Assembly: GCF_051903925.1 (NCBI RefSeq)
Contig: NZ_CP173678.1
Span: forward strand, 3,844,001-3,908,000
Direction: 5' to 3'
DNA length: 64,000 bases
Source of the DNA: G051903925 sp051903925
Lineage (GTDB): Bacteria > Pseudomonadota > Alphaproteobacteria > Zavarziniales > Zavarziniaceae
This document shows positions 17,276-26,435 of the stretch, one piece after another; position 1 is the first letter of the stretch; each line of letters starts with the position of its first letter. Under the pieces are notes generated by a model. It did not search any database. It had not been told where the DNA came from and saw nothing but the letters and a program-made list of their open reading frames with translations. The position numbers and the translations under genes were made by a program.

Positions 17276-18712
17276 TCAGCCCGCCAGCTGCTGGTTCTTG
17301 CGCTCGCGCAGGAACTGGAAGAACTCGACGCCCTCGCGCAGGCGGCGCTTCATCATGTCCGGCGAGCGGACCATCTCGCCGACGATCGAGCCGATCTTGC
17401 CGGCGCGGAAGTAGAAGCGCTTATAGAAGTCCTCGACCGAGTGGTAGATCTCGCTGTGCGACAGGTGGGGATAGTGCAGCGGCGCCATCTGCACGCCGTG
17501 CTCGTCCACCAGTTCGGCGTTGGCGATGTCCAGCCAGCCATTCTCCAGCGCCTGCTTGTAGAGATGCGTGCCGGGATAGGGTGCCGCGAGTGAGACCTGG
17601 ATCGTGTGCGGATTGATCTGGGTCGCGAACTTGATCGTCTCCTCGATCGTCTCCTTGGTCTCGCCGGGCAGACCCAGGATGAACGTGCCGTGGATGGCGA
17701 TGCCCAGTTCGTGGCAGTCCTTGGTGAACTTCTTGGCGACGTCGACCAGCATGCCCTTCTTGATGTTGTGAAGGATCTTCTGGTTGCCCGATTCATAGCC
17801 GACCAGCAGCAGGCGCAGGCCGTTGTCCTTCAGCACCTTCAGCGTCTCGCGCGGGACGTTCGCCTTGGCGTTGCAGGACCAGGTGACGCCCAGCTTGCCC
17901 AGTTCGCGGGCGATCGCCTCGGCGCGCGGCAGATCGTCGGTGAAGGTGTCGTCGTCGAAGAAGAATTCCTTCACCTGGGGGAAGGCCTTCTGCGCCCAGG
18001 CGATCTCGGCCGCGACATGCTGCGGGCTGCGCGTGCGATAGCGGTGCCCGCCGACCGTCTGCGGCCACAGGCAGAAGGTGCAGCGCGACTTGCAGCCACG
18101 ACCCGTATAGATCGAGATGTACGGGTGCTTCAGGTACCCGATGAAATAGTTCTCGATCTTCAGGTCGCGCTTATAGACTTCGGACACGAACGGCAGCGCG
18201 TCGAAATTCTCGATCATCGCGCGCTCGGCATTGTGCACGATCTTGCCGTTCGCGTCGCGATAGCTAATGCCATCGATCGCGGCAAAGTCCCGGCCTTCCG
18301 CGATTTCCTTGATCGTGTAGTCGAACTCGTTGCGCGCAACGAAGTCCAGGACCGGCGCGCTGGCCAGGCTCTGGTCCGGCTCGACCGCGACCTTGGCGCC
18401 GACAAAGCCGACCTTCAGGTTGGGATTGGCGTCCTTCATCGCCTTGGCGACCTTCACGTCCGACCCGAACGAGGGCGAGGACGTGTGCATCACCACCAGG
18501 TCATGGCTCTTGGCCATGGGCAGGACGTCGGCCATGGACTGACGGTGCGGCGGCGCGTCGACCAGCTTGGACCCCTCGACCAAGGCGGCCGGCTGGGCCA
18601 GCCAGGTCGGGTACCAGAACGACTTGATCTCGCGGCGCGCCTGGTAGCGCGCCCCTGCCCCGCCGTCGAAACCCTCGAAAGAAGGCGCCTGCAGGAACAA
18701 GGTCTTCATCAT
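17276..18712 (-). CDS. hpnJ: Hopanoid radical SAM protein HpnJ
   Basis: A 478-residue B12-binding-type radical SAM enzyme that forms the cyclitol ether head group of bacteriohopanetetrol. The N-terminal part is a cobalamin-binding-like domain (LVVMHTSSPSFGSDVKVAKAM). The cluster motif GCKSRCTFC has cysteines at 207, 211 and 214, followed by LWPQTVGGHRYRTRSP. The start is the first ATG of MMKTLFLQAPSFEGF; it overlaps the hpnI stop as ATGA, a clear coupling signal. Upstream in-frame sequence is antisense-like shadow and was discarded. Confidence 0.95.
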   Translation of the reverse strand: MMKTLFLQAPSFEGFDGGAGARYQARREIKSFWYPTWLAQPAALVEGSKLVDAPPHRQSMADVLPMAKSHDLVVMHTSSPSFGSDVKVAKAMKDANPNLKVGFVGAKVAVEPDQSLASAPVLDFVARNEFDYTIKEIAEGRDFAAIDGISYRDANGKIVHNAERAMIENFDALPFVSEVYKRDLKIENYFIGYLKHPYISIYTGRGCKSRCTFCLWPQTVGGHRYRTRSPQHVAAEIAWAQKAFPQVKEFFFDDDTFTDDLPRAEAIARELGKLGVTWSCNAKANVPRETLKVLKDNGLRLLLVGYESGNQKILHNIKKGMLVDVAKKFTKDCHELGIAIHGTFILGLPGETKETIEETIKFATQINPHTIQVSLAAPYPGTHLYKQALENGWLDIANAELVDEHGVQMAPLHYPHLSHSEIYHSVEDFYKRFYFRAGKIGSIVGEMVRSPDMMKRRLREGVEFFQFLRERKNQQLAG

Positions 18713-19893
18713 GCCCGTTTCTCTCCATCCGGGGGCTCGACGCCGCTCGCGGCGACCTCGGGCCCCAGCCGGCCGGCCCGGCCGACGCCCAGCGTCTCGC
18801 CCCGCCACTCGACGCGACTCGCGACGAAGCTGGCCAGAATCACTCCAAATGACACAAGGTCGCGGAGTGGCACCAGCCACAACGGCGTCGCAGGCACGCG
18901 CAAGGCGTGCGCGGTGACCCGTACCATGAGCACGCGCGCAAGGCCAGCGCCAGCCAGGACTGCAAGTGCCGCGGGACTGAACCCGGCAGCCGCGGCCCCC
19001 AGCGCCGCCAGGCACAGCGTGTGCGTCACGATCGAAGCGGGATAGTCGAGCGGGGCCACGGCCCGCATGGTCCGCGCCCAGCGCAGCTCGTGCCGGAACA
19101 GGCCGGACAGTCCCTTCTCCGTCACCATGTTGGTGACGATCACGGGCGACAGGGCCAGCTTCAGCCCCGCCTTGCGCACCGCCTCGCCCAGGACGTAGTC
19201 GTCGGCCAGCTCGTCCTTCAGGCGCTCCAGGCCGCCGATCCGGGCCAGCGTCTCGGCACTCAGCGCCATGGTGGCCCCGAAGCAGCCCTGCCGCGCGCCC
19301 AGCAGGTCGGCCACCAGGACCGAGGGCAGGAAGCCATGGTTGATCTGCGCCGCCCCCAGGCGCGAGGCAAGCGTGCCGTCCGCCGCGATTCCACGATAGA
19401 GGCAGGTGACCAGGCCGACCCCCGGCCGCTCCAGCTCGCCCACCAGCGCCGCGACATAGTGGGGCGGCACCGCCATGTCGTCGTCGGCGATCACGACGAT
19501 GGGATGGCGGATCGCGGGCGCCATGTTCAGCAGGTTGGCGACCTTGGGATTGCGCCCGTCGCGCGTCGCATCGACGACCAGCGTCACATCGGCCGTGGGA
19601 CAGGCCTGCACCACCGCCTCGACCACGGGGATCGCCGGATCGTCGGGCCGCTGGATGCCGAACACGACCTGAAGCGGCGCGTGCTCCTGGTCCAGCAGGC
19701 TGAAAAGGTTGACCGCCAGGTGCGGCTCCGCACCGTGCAGCGGCTTCAGCGCGGTAACGCCCGCCGGCTCCTGCGGGCGGGGCCAGCGGCGCCGGACGAA
19801 GCGCCGCGTGGCATAGGCCGCGACAAGCTGGTAGGCGGCGCCGGCGACCGCCGCCCCCAGCAGGATCCAGGAAAGGACCCCAAGCAGCGTCAA
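18709..19893 (-). CDS. hpnI: Hopanoid glycosyltransferase HpnI
   Basis: A 394-residue family-2, ceramide-glucosyltransferase-like enzyme that adds GlcNAc to bacteriohopanetetrol. It has an N-terminal membrane helix (about 5-25), and the GT core carries TALKPLHGAEPHL, VIADDDMAVPPHYV (the DDD metal motif), and a QINHGFLPS/ELADDYVLGEAV acceptor region with HELRWARTMR as the (Q/R)xxRW motif. Further membrane helices follow. The start is TTG 19893, giving a TTGA overlap with the hpnM stop; no ATG or GTG precedes the first helix in a sensible place. Coupling at both ends places it firmly in the operon. Confidence 0.93.
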   Translation of the reverse strand: MTLLGVLSWILLGAAVAGAAYQLVAAYATRRFVRRRWPRPQEPAGVTALKPLHGAEPHLAVNLFSLLDQEHAPLQVVFGIQRPDDPAIPVVEAVVQACPTADVTLVVDATRDGRNPKVANLLNMAPAIRHPIVVIADDDMAVPPHYVAALVGELERPGVGLVTCLYRGIAADGTLASRLGAAQINHGFLPSVLVADLLGARQGCFGATMALSAETLARIGGLERLKDELADDYVLGEAVRKAGLKLALSPVIVTNMVTEKGLSGLFRHELRWARTMRAVAPLDYPASIVTHTLCLAALGAAAAGFSPAALAVLAGAGLARVLMVRVTAHALRVPATPLWLVPLRDLVSFGVILASFVASRVEWRGETLGVGRAGRLGPEVAASGVEPPDGEKRA

Positions 19894-20546
19894 GACGCCT
19901 TCATTTCCCTGGACTTGCGGTCCAGCAGCGCGATCAGGCCGGCCGCCCCCTGGTCGCGCACGACGGACGAGAACTCGGACCGCCGCGTGGCCAGCTCGCT
20001 GATCGTCGCATTGAGGTAGACGTCCACGGCGCGCCAACCGGCATCGGTCCGCCGCATGACATAGTTGAGGTCGATCGGCTTCTGTCCGCCTGTCTGGAGC
20101 AGCTGGCTCAACTGCAGGACCGATCCGTCGGGATTGGCGCGCGCCTCGCCCACCTGGAAGCTCTGCCCGTCCCAGCCGTCGAAGCGATCGGCATAGATCG
20201 AGACGGTGTAGTTGGTGAACGCCTTGACCAGGTCGGCGCGTTCCTGCTCGCTCATCTGCCGCCAGCGCGACCCGACGGCGATGCGCGTCATCTCGGGCAG
20301 GTCGAAGGCCTGGGCCAGGGGCCCCGCCAGCTTGTCATAGCGCTGCTCGAAGCTCAGCTGCTTGGCCTGCTGCATGACGTCCAGCAGGTCCGCATAGAGT
20401 GCCTCGATGACCGCCTTGCTGTCCTGCTGGGACGCCGCCGCGGCGGGGGCCGGCACGGCCGTCGCCTGCGCCGCCAGCGCGGGCTGCACGGCAAGCCCCG
20501 CAAGAAGGGCTGGGATCAGCAGGACAGGCTTGAACGGGATACGCAT
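19890..20546 (-). CDS. hpnM: HpnM, MlaC/Ttg2-type periplasmic protein
   Basis: A 218-residue secreted protein of the toluene-tolerance/MlaC family, lipid-binding periplasmic shuttles. It starts at MRIPFKPVLLIPALL with GGAG eight bases upstream; the signal peptide ends at ...PALA-AQ. The conserved core includes MTRIAVGSRWRQMSEQERADLVKAFTNYTVSIYADRFDGW and INYVMRRTDAGWRAVDVYL-like strands. HpnM is the first gene of the minus-strand side-chain operon and may move hopanoids or phospholipids with HpnN. The function of HpnM itself is not established. Confidence 0.9.
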   Translation of the reverse strand: MRIPFKPVLLIPALLAGLAVQPALAAQATAVPAPAAAASQQDSKAVIEALYADLLDVMQQAKQLSFEQRYDKLAGPLAQAFDLPEMTRIAVGSRWRQMSEQERADLVKAFTNYTVSIYADRFDGWDGQSFQVGEARANPDGSVLQLSQLLQTGGQKPIDLNYVMRRTDAGWRAVDVYLNATISELATRRSEFSSVVRDQGAAGLIALLDRKSREMKAS

Positions 20547-20671
20547 CGAATCACTCCGGCTCGTCTTGGCCGCCGCTGAATGGAGCACATTCCGCAATCC
20601 GGCCCTGACGGCAATATGGGGTCGCCCGCCTCCGAAGCCAGGGTCGCCGGCCCGGCACCGTGGCGCTCGCC

Positions 20672-21283
20672 TCAGGACGCGACCTCCGCGTCATAGGCCG
20701 TGGCCAGGGTGTCGGCATGCTCCCCGAACACGGCCAGGAGGTGCGGGTCGAACCGGCCGGGGCGCAGGCGGGCGTCACCGTGCATCATGATGTCGACCGC
20801 GGTCCCGTGATCCAGGGCGGGCTTGTAGGAGCGGACCTCGCGCAGCGCGTCATAGACGTCGCAGATCGCGACCAGGCGCGCCTCCAGGGGGATGGCCTCG
20901 CCCGCCAGGCCATCGGGATAGCCGCTGCCGTCCCAGGCTTCGTGATGGTGGCGGGCGACGTCGCTGGCCAGCCTGGCCAACGGATCGGGCGAGGCGCCCA
21001 GGATGCGGGCCCCCAACACCGTGTGCTGCCGCATGTCCACCCATTCCTCGGCGGTCAGCGGCGCCGGCTTCAGCAGGATGGCGTCGGGAATGGCGAGCTT
21101 CCCCGCGTCGTGGATCTGCGCCAGCAGGGCCAGGGCGCGGCAGCGATCGTCCGGAAAGCCCAGCAGCCCGCAATAGGCCTGCGCCAGGCGGCCCACCCGC
21201 ATCTGGTGCCCCGCCAGCTCGGACGCGCGCAGCGACCCGGCCTCTGTCAGGCACGATGCCAGGGCCTCCACCACCTCGATCAT
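20672..21283 (-). CDS. Compact HD-GYP domain phosphodiesterase
   Basis: A 203-residue stand-alone HD-GYP domain, a family that hydrolyses cyclic di-GMP using a di- or tri-iron centre. HDAGKLAIPDAIL contains the HD pair and the K/P residues; RQHTVLGARIL, ARHHHEAWDGSGYPDGL (the GYP loop) and ICDVYDALREVRSYKPA complete the signature. No sensory or receiver domain is attached, so its input is unknown. It stands alone, 125 bp downstream of the hpnM start on the same strand as the hpn operon, but is transcribed separately in all likelihood. Confidence 0.88.
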   Translation of the reverse strand: MIEVVEALASCLTEAGSLRASELAGHQMRVGRLAQAYCGLLGFPDDRCRALALLAQIHDAGKLAIPDAILLKPAPLTAEEWVDMRQHTVLGARILGASPDPLARLASDVARHHHEAWDGSGYPDGLAGEAIPLEARLVAICDVYDALREVRSYKPALDHGTAVDIMMHGDARLRPGRFDPHLLAVFGEHADTLATAYDAEVAS

Positions 21284-21362
21284 CTGATCCGGGCCTGTAC
21301 AACTTTTGTCGACAGGTCACACTAGGCCCCAAAATGCGCTAAGGAAACGTTTACGGACGATC

Positions 21363-22496
21363 TCAGATGCGGAAGGGTCGGAACTGCTTGGACAAAGCCA
21401 GCGCCTGGCGCTGGTAGCTTGACCCGATCGCCGGGCCATAGACCTTGGTCGGTTCCGCCGTCAGCCTCTCGAAGCGAAGTGAGCCGATGAGCTGCCCATC
21501 CTCGAGGAGGAAAGGCACCTCGTGGCTGCGCACCTCCAGCACCGCCTTGCTGCCGGGTCCGCCTGGCTCGAAGCCGAAACCGGGGTCGAAGAAGCCGGCA
21601 TAGTGCACGCGGAACTCGCCCATCATCGTGTCATAGGCGATCATCTCGGCCGCATAGGCCGGCGGCACGCGGATGTCCTCCTTTGTCACCAGGATGTAGA
21701 ACTCATCCGGATCAAGGACCAGGCCGTGCTTCAGCGGGGCCATGATCGGCTCCCAGAAATCCAGCGGGTCGTAATGTCCGATGCGCTCCAGGTCGATCAG
21801 CGCCGCATGCCGCTTGGCGCGAAAGCCGACCAGCCCCCCGGCGCTGCGCCCGCTCAGGTCCAGGCTGACGCCCAGCGCATCGTCGCGGATCGTGCCCGGC
21901 ACGCCGTCCTGGTGCACCAGGCCGATCCGCGCGTGCAAGTCGCGCAGGGCCCCGCCCCGCACGTCGCCTGACCCCATGCGGAACCGCATCTGGCTGAGCG
22001 TCGCCCCGGCCCTCGCCACGATCGAGAAGGTGCGCGGCGCGATCTCGGCATAGAGCAGCCCGGAATAGCCGGGCTCCACCCGGTCGAACGCGGTCGAGCG
22101 GTCGGTGATCAGGCGGGTGAAGACGTCCAGGCGCCCGGTCGTGCTCTTGGGGTTGGCAATCCCCGTGACCCCGCCCGGCAGGTGCACCTCCTCGACCAGC
22201 GGCACGATATAGACGCAACCGCGCTCCAGCACCGCGCCCTGGCGCAGGTCGATCTCGTGCATGCCGAGCTGCTGGACCTTGTCCCAGACGGTCGCGCCCT
22301 GCCCAGGCAGGAAACTGGCCCGCACGCGATAGGCGTGGGTGCCCAGGCGCAGGTCCAGGCTGGACGGCTGGATCTGCTGTGCCTCGATGGGAAGAAGCGC
22401 CGTGATGCGCCCCTCGGCGATCAGCGCCTTGATCGTCTGCGACGGGGCCAGCCCGGTCCAGGTCGTCGGCTCCTGCCCCCCAGCCATCTCCGCCAC
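21363..22496 (-). CDS. dCTP deaminase, two-domain form
   Basis: A 377-residue 2'-deoxycytidine 5'-triphosphate deaminase of the long alphaproteobacterial type, about twice the length of E. coli Dcd. It supplies dUTP for dTTP synthesis. IQPSSLDLRLGTHAYRVRASFLP is the N-terminal dUTPase-fold segment. NPKSTTGRLDVFTRLITD and FDRVEPGYSGLLYAEIAPRTFSI are nucleotide-binding stretches, with a related second half from about residue 190. GTG 22496 has GAGGGG at proper distance; ATG 22487 is the alternative. It stands alone between an HD-GYP gene and an acetyltransferase gene on the same strand. Confidence 0.88.
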   Translation of the reverse strand: MAEMAGGQEPTTWTGLAPSQTIKALIAEGRITALLPIEAQQIQPSSLDLRLGTHAYRVRASFLPGQGATVWDKVQQLGMHEIDLRQGAVLERGCVYIVPLVEEVHLPGGVTGIANPKSTTGRLDVFTRLITDRSTAFDRVEPGYSGLLYAEIAPRTFSIVARAGATLSQMRFRMGSGDVRGGALRDLHARIGLVHQDGVPGTIRDDALGVSLDLSGRSAGGLVGFRAKRHAALIDLERIGHYDPLDFWEPIMAPLKHGLVLDPDEFYILVTKEDIRVPPAYAAEMIAYDTMMGEFRVHYAGFFDPGFGFEPGGPGSKAVLEVRSHEVPFLLEDGQLIGSLRFERLTAEPTKVYGPAIGSSYQRQALALSKQFRPFRI

Positions 22497-22574
22497 AGTC
22501 CCACCCCTCGCTGCCAGGCTCGCTTTCTGCCCGCAGCAGTGGCCCGAAGCAAGGCAAGAGCCGTTGCGGAGCGG

Positions 22575-23150
22575 CTAATTGCCTGCGTCGGCGCGTTCGC
22601 GAAGGCGGGCGGGGTTGCCAACCGCGGTCGCCCCGTGCGGCACATCGCGGGTCACCACTGCACCGGCGCCAACAATTGCGTCGTCGCCGATGGTGACCCC
22701 GGGCAGGATGATGGCGCCCCCGCCGATCCACACATTGCGGCCGATCCTGACCGGCACGCCGCATTCCAGGCCCTGGGCACGCTGGCGCGGATCGCGCGGA
22801 TGATCGGCGGTCAGGATCTGGACACCCGGTCCGATCTGCGTGCCGTCGCCGATCGCCACCGCGACCACGTCGAGCACGACGCAGTTGAAGTTGATGAAGA
22901 CGCCGTCGCCGATCCGGATGTTGTAGCCGTAGTCGCAATGGAACGGCGGCCGGACCACGACGTCTGCGCCGACATGGCCCAGTCCCTCGGCCAGGAGCGC
23001 GTGCCGCTCATCCTGCGATGCCGCCAGGCTTGCGTTGTAGCGCATCATCCAGGCCGAGATGCGGGCCTGATCGGCCGCCAGCTCCGCATCGCCGCCGGCG
23101 CAGTACAGGTCGCCCGCCAGCATCCGCTGCTTCTGCGTCCGAGTGTCCAT
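22575..23150 (-). CDS. Maltose/galactoside O-acetyltransferase family
   Basis: A 191-residue left-handed beta-helix acetyltransferase (Maa/LacA type) that moves acetyl from acetyl-CoA to a sugar. The N-terminal MAC domain starts KQRMLAGDLYCAGGDAEL. Hexapeptide repeats run from about residue 70 to 175, with the catalytic His in ILTADHPRDP and the CoA region GNPARLR at the end. The length and domain order are normal. The sugar acceptor cannot be predicted, and the neighbours give no hint. Confidence 0.9.
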   Translation of the reverse strand: MDTRTQKQRMLAGDLYCAGGDAELAADQARISAWMMRYNASLAASQDERHALLAEGLGHVGADVVVRPPFHCDYGYNIRIGDGVFINFNCVVLDVVAVAIGDGTQIGPGVQILTADHPRDPRQRAQGLECGVPVRIGRNVWIGGGAIILPGVTIGDDAIVGAGAVVTRDVPHGATAVGNPARLRERADAGN

Positions 23151-23269
23151 CAGGCTTCAGATTCCCGTGAATGGGCCGCCGTCATCAGGCGGCCTTCGGA
23201 CGATGATTGCAATGGGGGTGGGCGGACGGTCACCATCGGCGCCGGTGCGGCGGGAGCGTTGGGGAGCAG

Positions 23270-24703
23270 ATGGACCTGTGGAAGAAGTCGGCGCGCGCGA
23301 TGGTGGCGCTGCTGAAGGCGCGGGAAATCAGCCCGCTTGAGGCGGTCGATGCCGCCCTGGCCCGGATCGAAGCGACCGACCCCGCCATCAACGCCATGCC
23401 GATCCTGTGCCCGGAGCGCGCCCGCGCCCATGCCGCGCGCCTGACGGCACAGGGCGGCGGGAGGGAAGAGGCAGGTCCCGGCTGGCTGGCCGGCCTGCCC
23501 ATCGCGGTGAAGGACCTGACCGAGGTCGAAGGCGTGCGCACCACCTGGGGCTCGACCCTGTTCCGCGATCATGTCCCCGCCCGGTCAGACGTCATGGTGG
23601 AGCGGCTGGAGCGGCGCGGCGCCATCGTGGTGGGCAAGTCGAACACGCCCGAGTTCGGCGCCGGCGGCGCGACGTTCAACGAGGTGTTCGGCATCACCCG
23701 CAATCCCTGGAACACGGCGCACTCGGTGGGCGGGTCGTCCGGCGGTTCCGCGGCGGCCCTTGCCGCGGGCCAGGTCTGGCTGGCGACGGGCTCCGACCTG
23801 GGCGGCTCGCTGCGCACGCCGGCCGCGTTCTGCGGCATTGTCGGCTTCCGCGTCACCCCATTCCGCGTCGCCGCCGGCCCGTCGCCCAGCCCGTTCGACT
23901 CGCTCTCGGTCGAAGGGCCGATGGCGCGCGACGTGGCCGATGTCGCCCTGATGCTGGACGCGATGGCGGGCGTCGATCCGCTCGATCCGCTCTCCCTGCC
24001 CGAGCCCGCCGTGCCGTTCCAGCAGGCGCTGGCGGGCCCCCTGCCCGCCCGCGTCGCCTTCAGCCGCGACCTGGGCCTGGTCCCGGTCGATGACGAGGTG
24101 GCGGCCCTGTGCGAGCAGGCGGCCCGGCTGCTCGCCCGCGACGGCGCCCGCGTCGCCCACGCGACACCCGACCTGACGGGGGCGCACGAGGTGTTCCGCA
24201 CCGACCGGGCGCTGGCCTTCCGCGCCCGGTTCTCCCCCCTGCCGCCCGAGAAGCGCGCGCAGCTGAAGGAGGAGATCGAGTGGAACACGCGCATGGGCGA
24301 GGGCCTGGGCGTCGACGACATCCTGCGGGCGCAGGCCCTGCGCGGCGCCATCGTCCAGCGCATGGCCGCCTTCTTCGCCGAGCACGACATCCTGATCGCA
24401 CCGGCGACGGTCGTGCCCCCGCCGATCGCCGAGGAACGCTGGGTGACCGGCGTGGGCGGGCACCGCTTCGACACCTATCTGGACTGGCTCGCGATCGCCT
24501 ATGGCATCACCGTCACTGCCTGCCCGTCGCTCGCTTTGCCCTGCGGCCTGACCCGGGACGGCCTGCCCGTCGGCCTCCAGATCGTCGGCCCGCCGCGGGC
24601 GGAGGCAGCGGTCCTGGCCTGTGCCGCGGCCCTTGAACGCCTGCTGGGCCTCAGCGCCCAGGTGCCCCGCGATCCGACCAGCGCCTCAGGAGACCGGCGA
24701 TGA
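23270..24703 (+). CDS. Amidase-signature family amidase
   Basis: A 477-residue amidase of the AS family, hydrolysing a carbon-nitrogen amide bond. The Ser-cisSer-Lys triad is visible: Lys in IAVKDLTEVEG, the cis-Ser in GSSGGSAAALAAG and the nucleophile in GSDLGGSLRTPAAFCG. The C-terminal substrate region (VTACPSLALPCGLTRDGLPVGLQIVG) is typical. ATG 23270 has a GGGGAG site; upstream in-frame sequence does not look coding. The stop overlaps the start of the caspase/SEL1 gene as ATGA, so the two are translated together. The substrate is unknown. Confidence 0.9.
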   Translation: MDLWKKSARAMVALLKAREISPLEAVDAALARIEATDPAINAMPILCPERARAHAARLTAQGGGREEAGPGWLAGLPIAVKDLTEVEGVRTTWGSTLFRDHVPARSDVMVERLERRGAIVVGKSNTPEFGAGGATFNEVFGITRNPWNTAHSVGGSSGGSAAALAAGQVWLATGSDLGGSLRTPAAFCGIVGFRVTPFRVAAGPSPSPFDSLSVEGPMARDVADVALMLDAMAGVDPLDPLSLPEPAVPFQQALAGPLPARVAFSRDLGLVPVDDEVAALCEQAARLLARDGARVAHATPDLTGAHEVFRTDRALAFRARFSPLPPEKRAQLKEEIEWNTRMGEGLGVDDILRAQALRGAIVQRMAAFFAEHDILIAPATVVPPPIAEERWVTGVGGHRFDTYLDWLAIAYGITVTACPSLALPCGLTRDGLPVGLQIVGPPRAEAAVLACAAALERLLGLSAQVPRDPTSASGDRR

Positions 24704-26331
24704 AAACGCGCCTCCTCTCCATCCTGCTGGCTGGTCTGCTGCTTGCCCTGGGCGCACCGCCCGCCGAAGCGAAGCGGGTGGCGCTGGTCATCGGCAATGC
24801 CGCCTATGCCGACGCCCCCTTGCGGAACCCGGTGAACGACGCGACCGACATGGCGGCGAAGCTGGACCGCCTGGGGTTCGACACGATCACGGTCACCGAC
24901 ACGGACAAGCGTGCACTGGAAACGGCCATCGCGGACTTCGGCTCCCGCCTGGAGAAAGGGGACACGGCGCTGGTCTTCTATGCCGGCCATGGCATCCAGG
25001 TGAACGGCCGGAACTACCTGATCCCGGTCGACGCCACGCTCGATCGCGAGAATCGCGTGGCGTTGGAGACGGTCGATGTCGAGCGAATCCTGGAACAGCT
25101 TGGCTTTGCGGAGGTGGATGTCTCAGTCGTCATCCTCGACGCCTGCCGCAACAACCCCTTCGCCCGCAGCTTCCGCTCCGCCGCCGCGCGCGGTCTGGCC
25201 CCGGTCGGCTCGGCCCCGCGCGGCACCCTGATCGCCTATGCGACGGCGCCGGACAGCGTCGCCGCCGATGGCGACGGGCGCAACGGCCTCTATACCCACC
25301 ACCTGCTCCAGGCCCTGGACGAGCCCGGCCTGCAGGTCGAGGAGGTGATGAAGCGCGTGCGCGTGGGCGTCTACACGGATTCCGGCGGCGCCCAGGTCCC
25401 GTGGGAGACCGCCTCCCTGACCGGCAGCCTGGTCCTCAACCAGCGGGCCCCCGCCGATGCCGACCGCACCGCGGGCGGTGCCGGCGATCCGGCGCCGCGC
25501 AATGCCTGCGACGATCTTGCCAGCTATGTCGGCGATCCGCAGCGCATCGCCCCGCCGGTCGCGGGGGCAACGCTGCTTGCCAATCCCGAGCCCGCCATCC
25601 GCGCCTGCCAGGCGGCGGTCGAGCGCCATCCCGGCGAAGGCCGCCTGCACTACATGCTGGGGCGCTCGCTCCACGCCGCCAACCGGCTTGAGGAAGCAGC
25701 CACGGCCTATGGCCGCTCCATCGAGCTGGGGCACCTGATCGGGACCGATGCGCTGGCCGCGATGTACATGGGCGGGACGGGCGTTCCCCGTGACCCGGCC
25801 CGCGCCGCGGCGCTGTTCCAGGCCGCCGCGGACAAGGGCGACTACAGCGCCATGGGCTCCCTTGCGCTGCGCTATGACCAGGGGATCGGCGTGCCCCAGG
25901 ACTCCGCCCACGCCTTCGCCCTGTTCGCGCGCGTGGCCGAGGCGACAGGCGCCGCCATGGCCTACTACATGATGGGCGACATGCTGCAGGCGGGGCGCGG
26001 AACAGCGGTCGACAATGCCCGGGCCATGCGCATGTTCAAGGCAGCACAGGACAAGGCCATGCCCCAGGCCGCCGTCCGGCTGGCCGCCTTCCACGCCATC
26101 GGCATCGGCGTGCCCCGCAACCTGGAGGAGGCCGCCCGCCTGCTCCAGGCCGCGGCCGATGCTGGCGACCCCACGGGCACGCTCCGGCTTGCCACGTACT
26201 ATCTCGAGGGGGTTGGCGTGCCGCGCGACCCGGTCCAGGCCGAACGCCTGTTCCGCCGCGCCCACGCTGCCGGACCCGCCTACCAGGAGGATGCGGCAGC
26301 CGGCCTGGCGCGCCTGGGCAAGGTGCCCTGA
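24700..26331 (+). CDS. Secreted caspase-like (C14) protein with SEL1 repeats
   Basis: A 543-residue protein with a signal peptide (residues 1-24, ...PAEA-KRVALVIGN). The caspase p20 domain (about 25-245) has the catalytic His97 in YAGHG and Cys149 in LDACRNN. The C-terminal half (about 310-540) has five or so SEL1/TPR-like helical repeats, e.g. GVPRDPARAAALFQAAADKGD. In alphaproteobacteria such proteins are predicted periplasmic cysteine peptidases with an unknown target; the SEL1 part suggests protein-protein contacts. It is translationally coupled to the amidase upstream. It is probably an active peptidase, as both catalytic residues are present. Confidence 0.9.
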   Translation: MKTRLLSILLAGLLLALGAPPAEAKRVALVIGNAAYADAPLRNPVNDATDMAAKLDRLGFDTITVTDTDKRALETAIADFGSRLEKGDTALVFYAGHGIQVNGRNYLIPVDATLDRENRVALETVDVERILEQLGFAEVDVSVVILDACRNNPFARSFRSAAARGLAPVGSAPRGTLIAYATAPDSVAADGDGRNGLYTHHLLQALDEPGLQVEEVMKRVRVGVYTDSGGAQVPWETASLTGSLVLNQRAPADADRTAGGAGDPAPRNACDDLASYVGDPQRIAPPVAGATLLANPEPAIRACQAAVERHPGEGRLHYMLGRSLHAANRLEEAATAYGRSIELGHLIGTDALAAMYMGGTGVPRDPARAAALFQAAADKGDYSAMGSLALRYDQGIGVPQDSAHAFALFARVAEATGAAMAYYMMGDMLQAGRGTAVDNARAMRMFKAAQDKAMPQAAVRLAAFHAIGIGVPRNLEEAARLLQAAADAGDPTGTLRLATYYLEGVGVPRDPVQAERLFRRAHAAGPAYQEDAAAGLARLGKVP

Positions 26332-26372
26332 GCGGACCGGGCGCCCGGCCCGCCGCGTGTGGGTCGCGCCCA

Positions 26373-26392
26373 CGTTAACCACGCCTTCACCC
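26373..26392 (+). promoter_or_regulatory. CtrA-like box upstream of motA
   Basis: TTAA-N7-TTCA (TTAA at 26375-26378, TTCA at 26386-26389), one base away from the CtrA consensus TTAA-N7-TTAA, 47 bp upstream of the motA ATG. CtrA controls motility genes in several Rhodospirillales. The same arrangement, with the same flanking CG and trailing CC, recurs at 27332-27351. The similarity is seen directly; CtrA binding is inference. Confidence 0.45.
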
Positions 26393-26435
26393 TGCGCGTG
26401 GCCTCCTGCCCGCATCGGTTGGGCGGAGTGCGCGA

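Noticed and set aside
18713..19015. N-terminal extension of hpnJ
   Set aside because: The ATGA junction with hpnI and the HpnJ family N-terminus both fix the start at 18712; the extra part overlaps hpnI in another frame.
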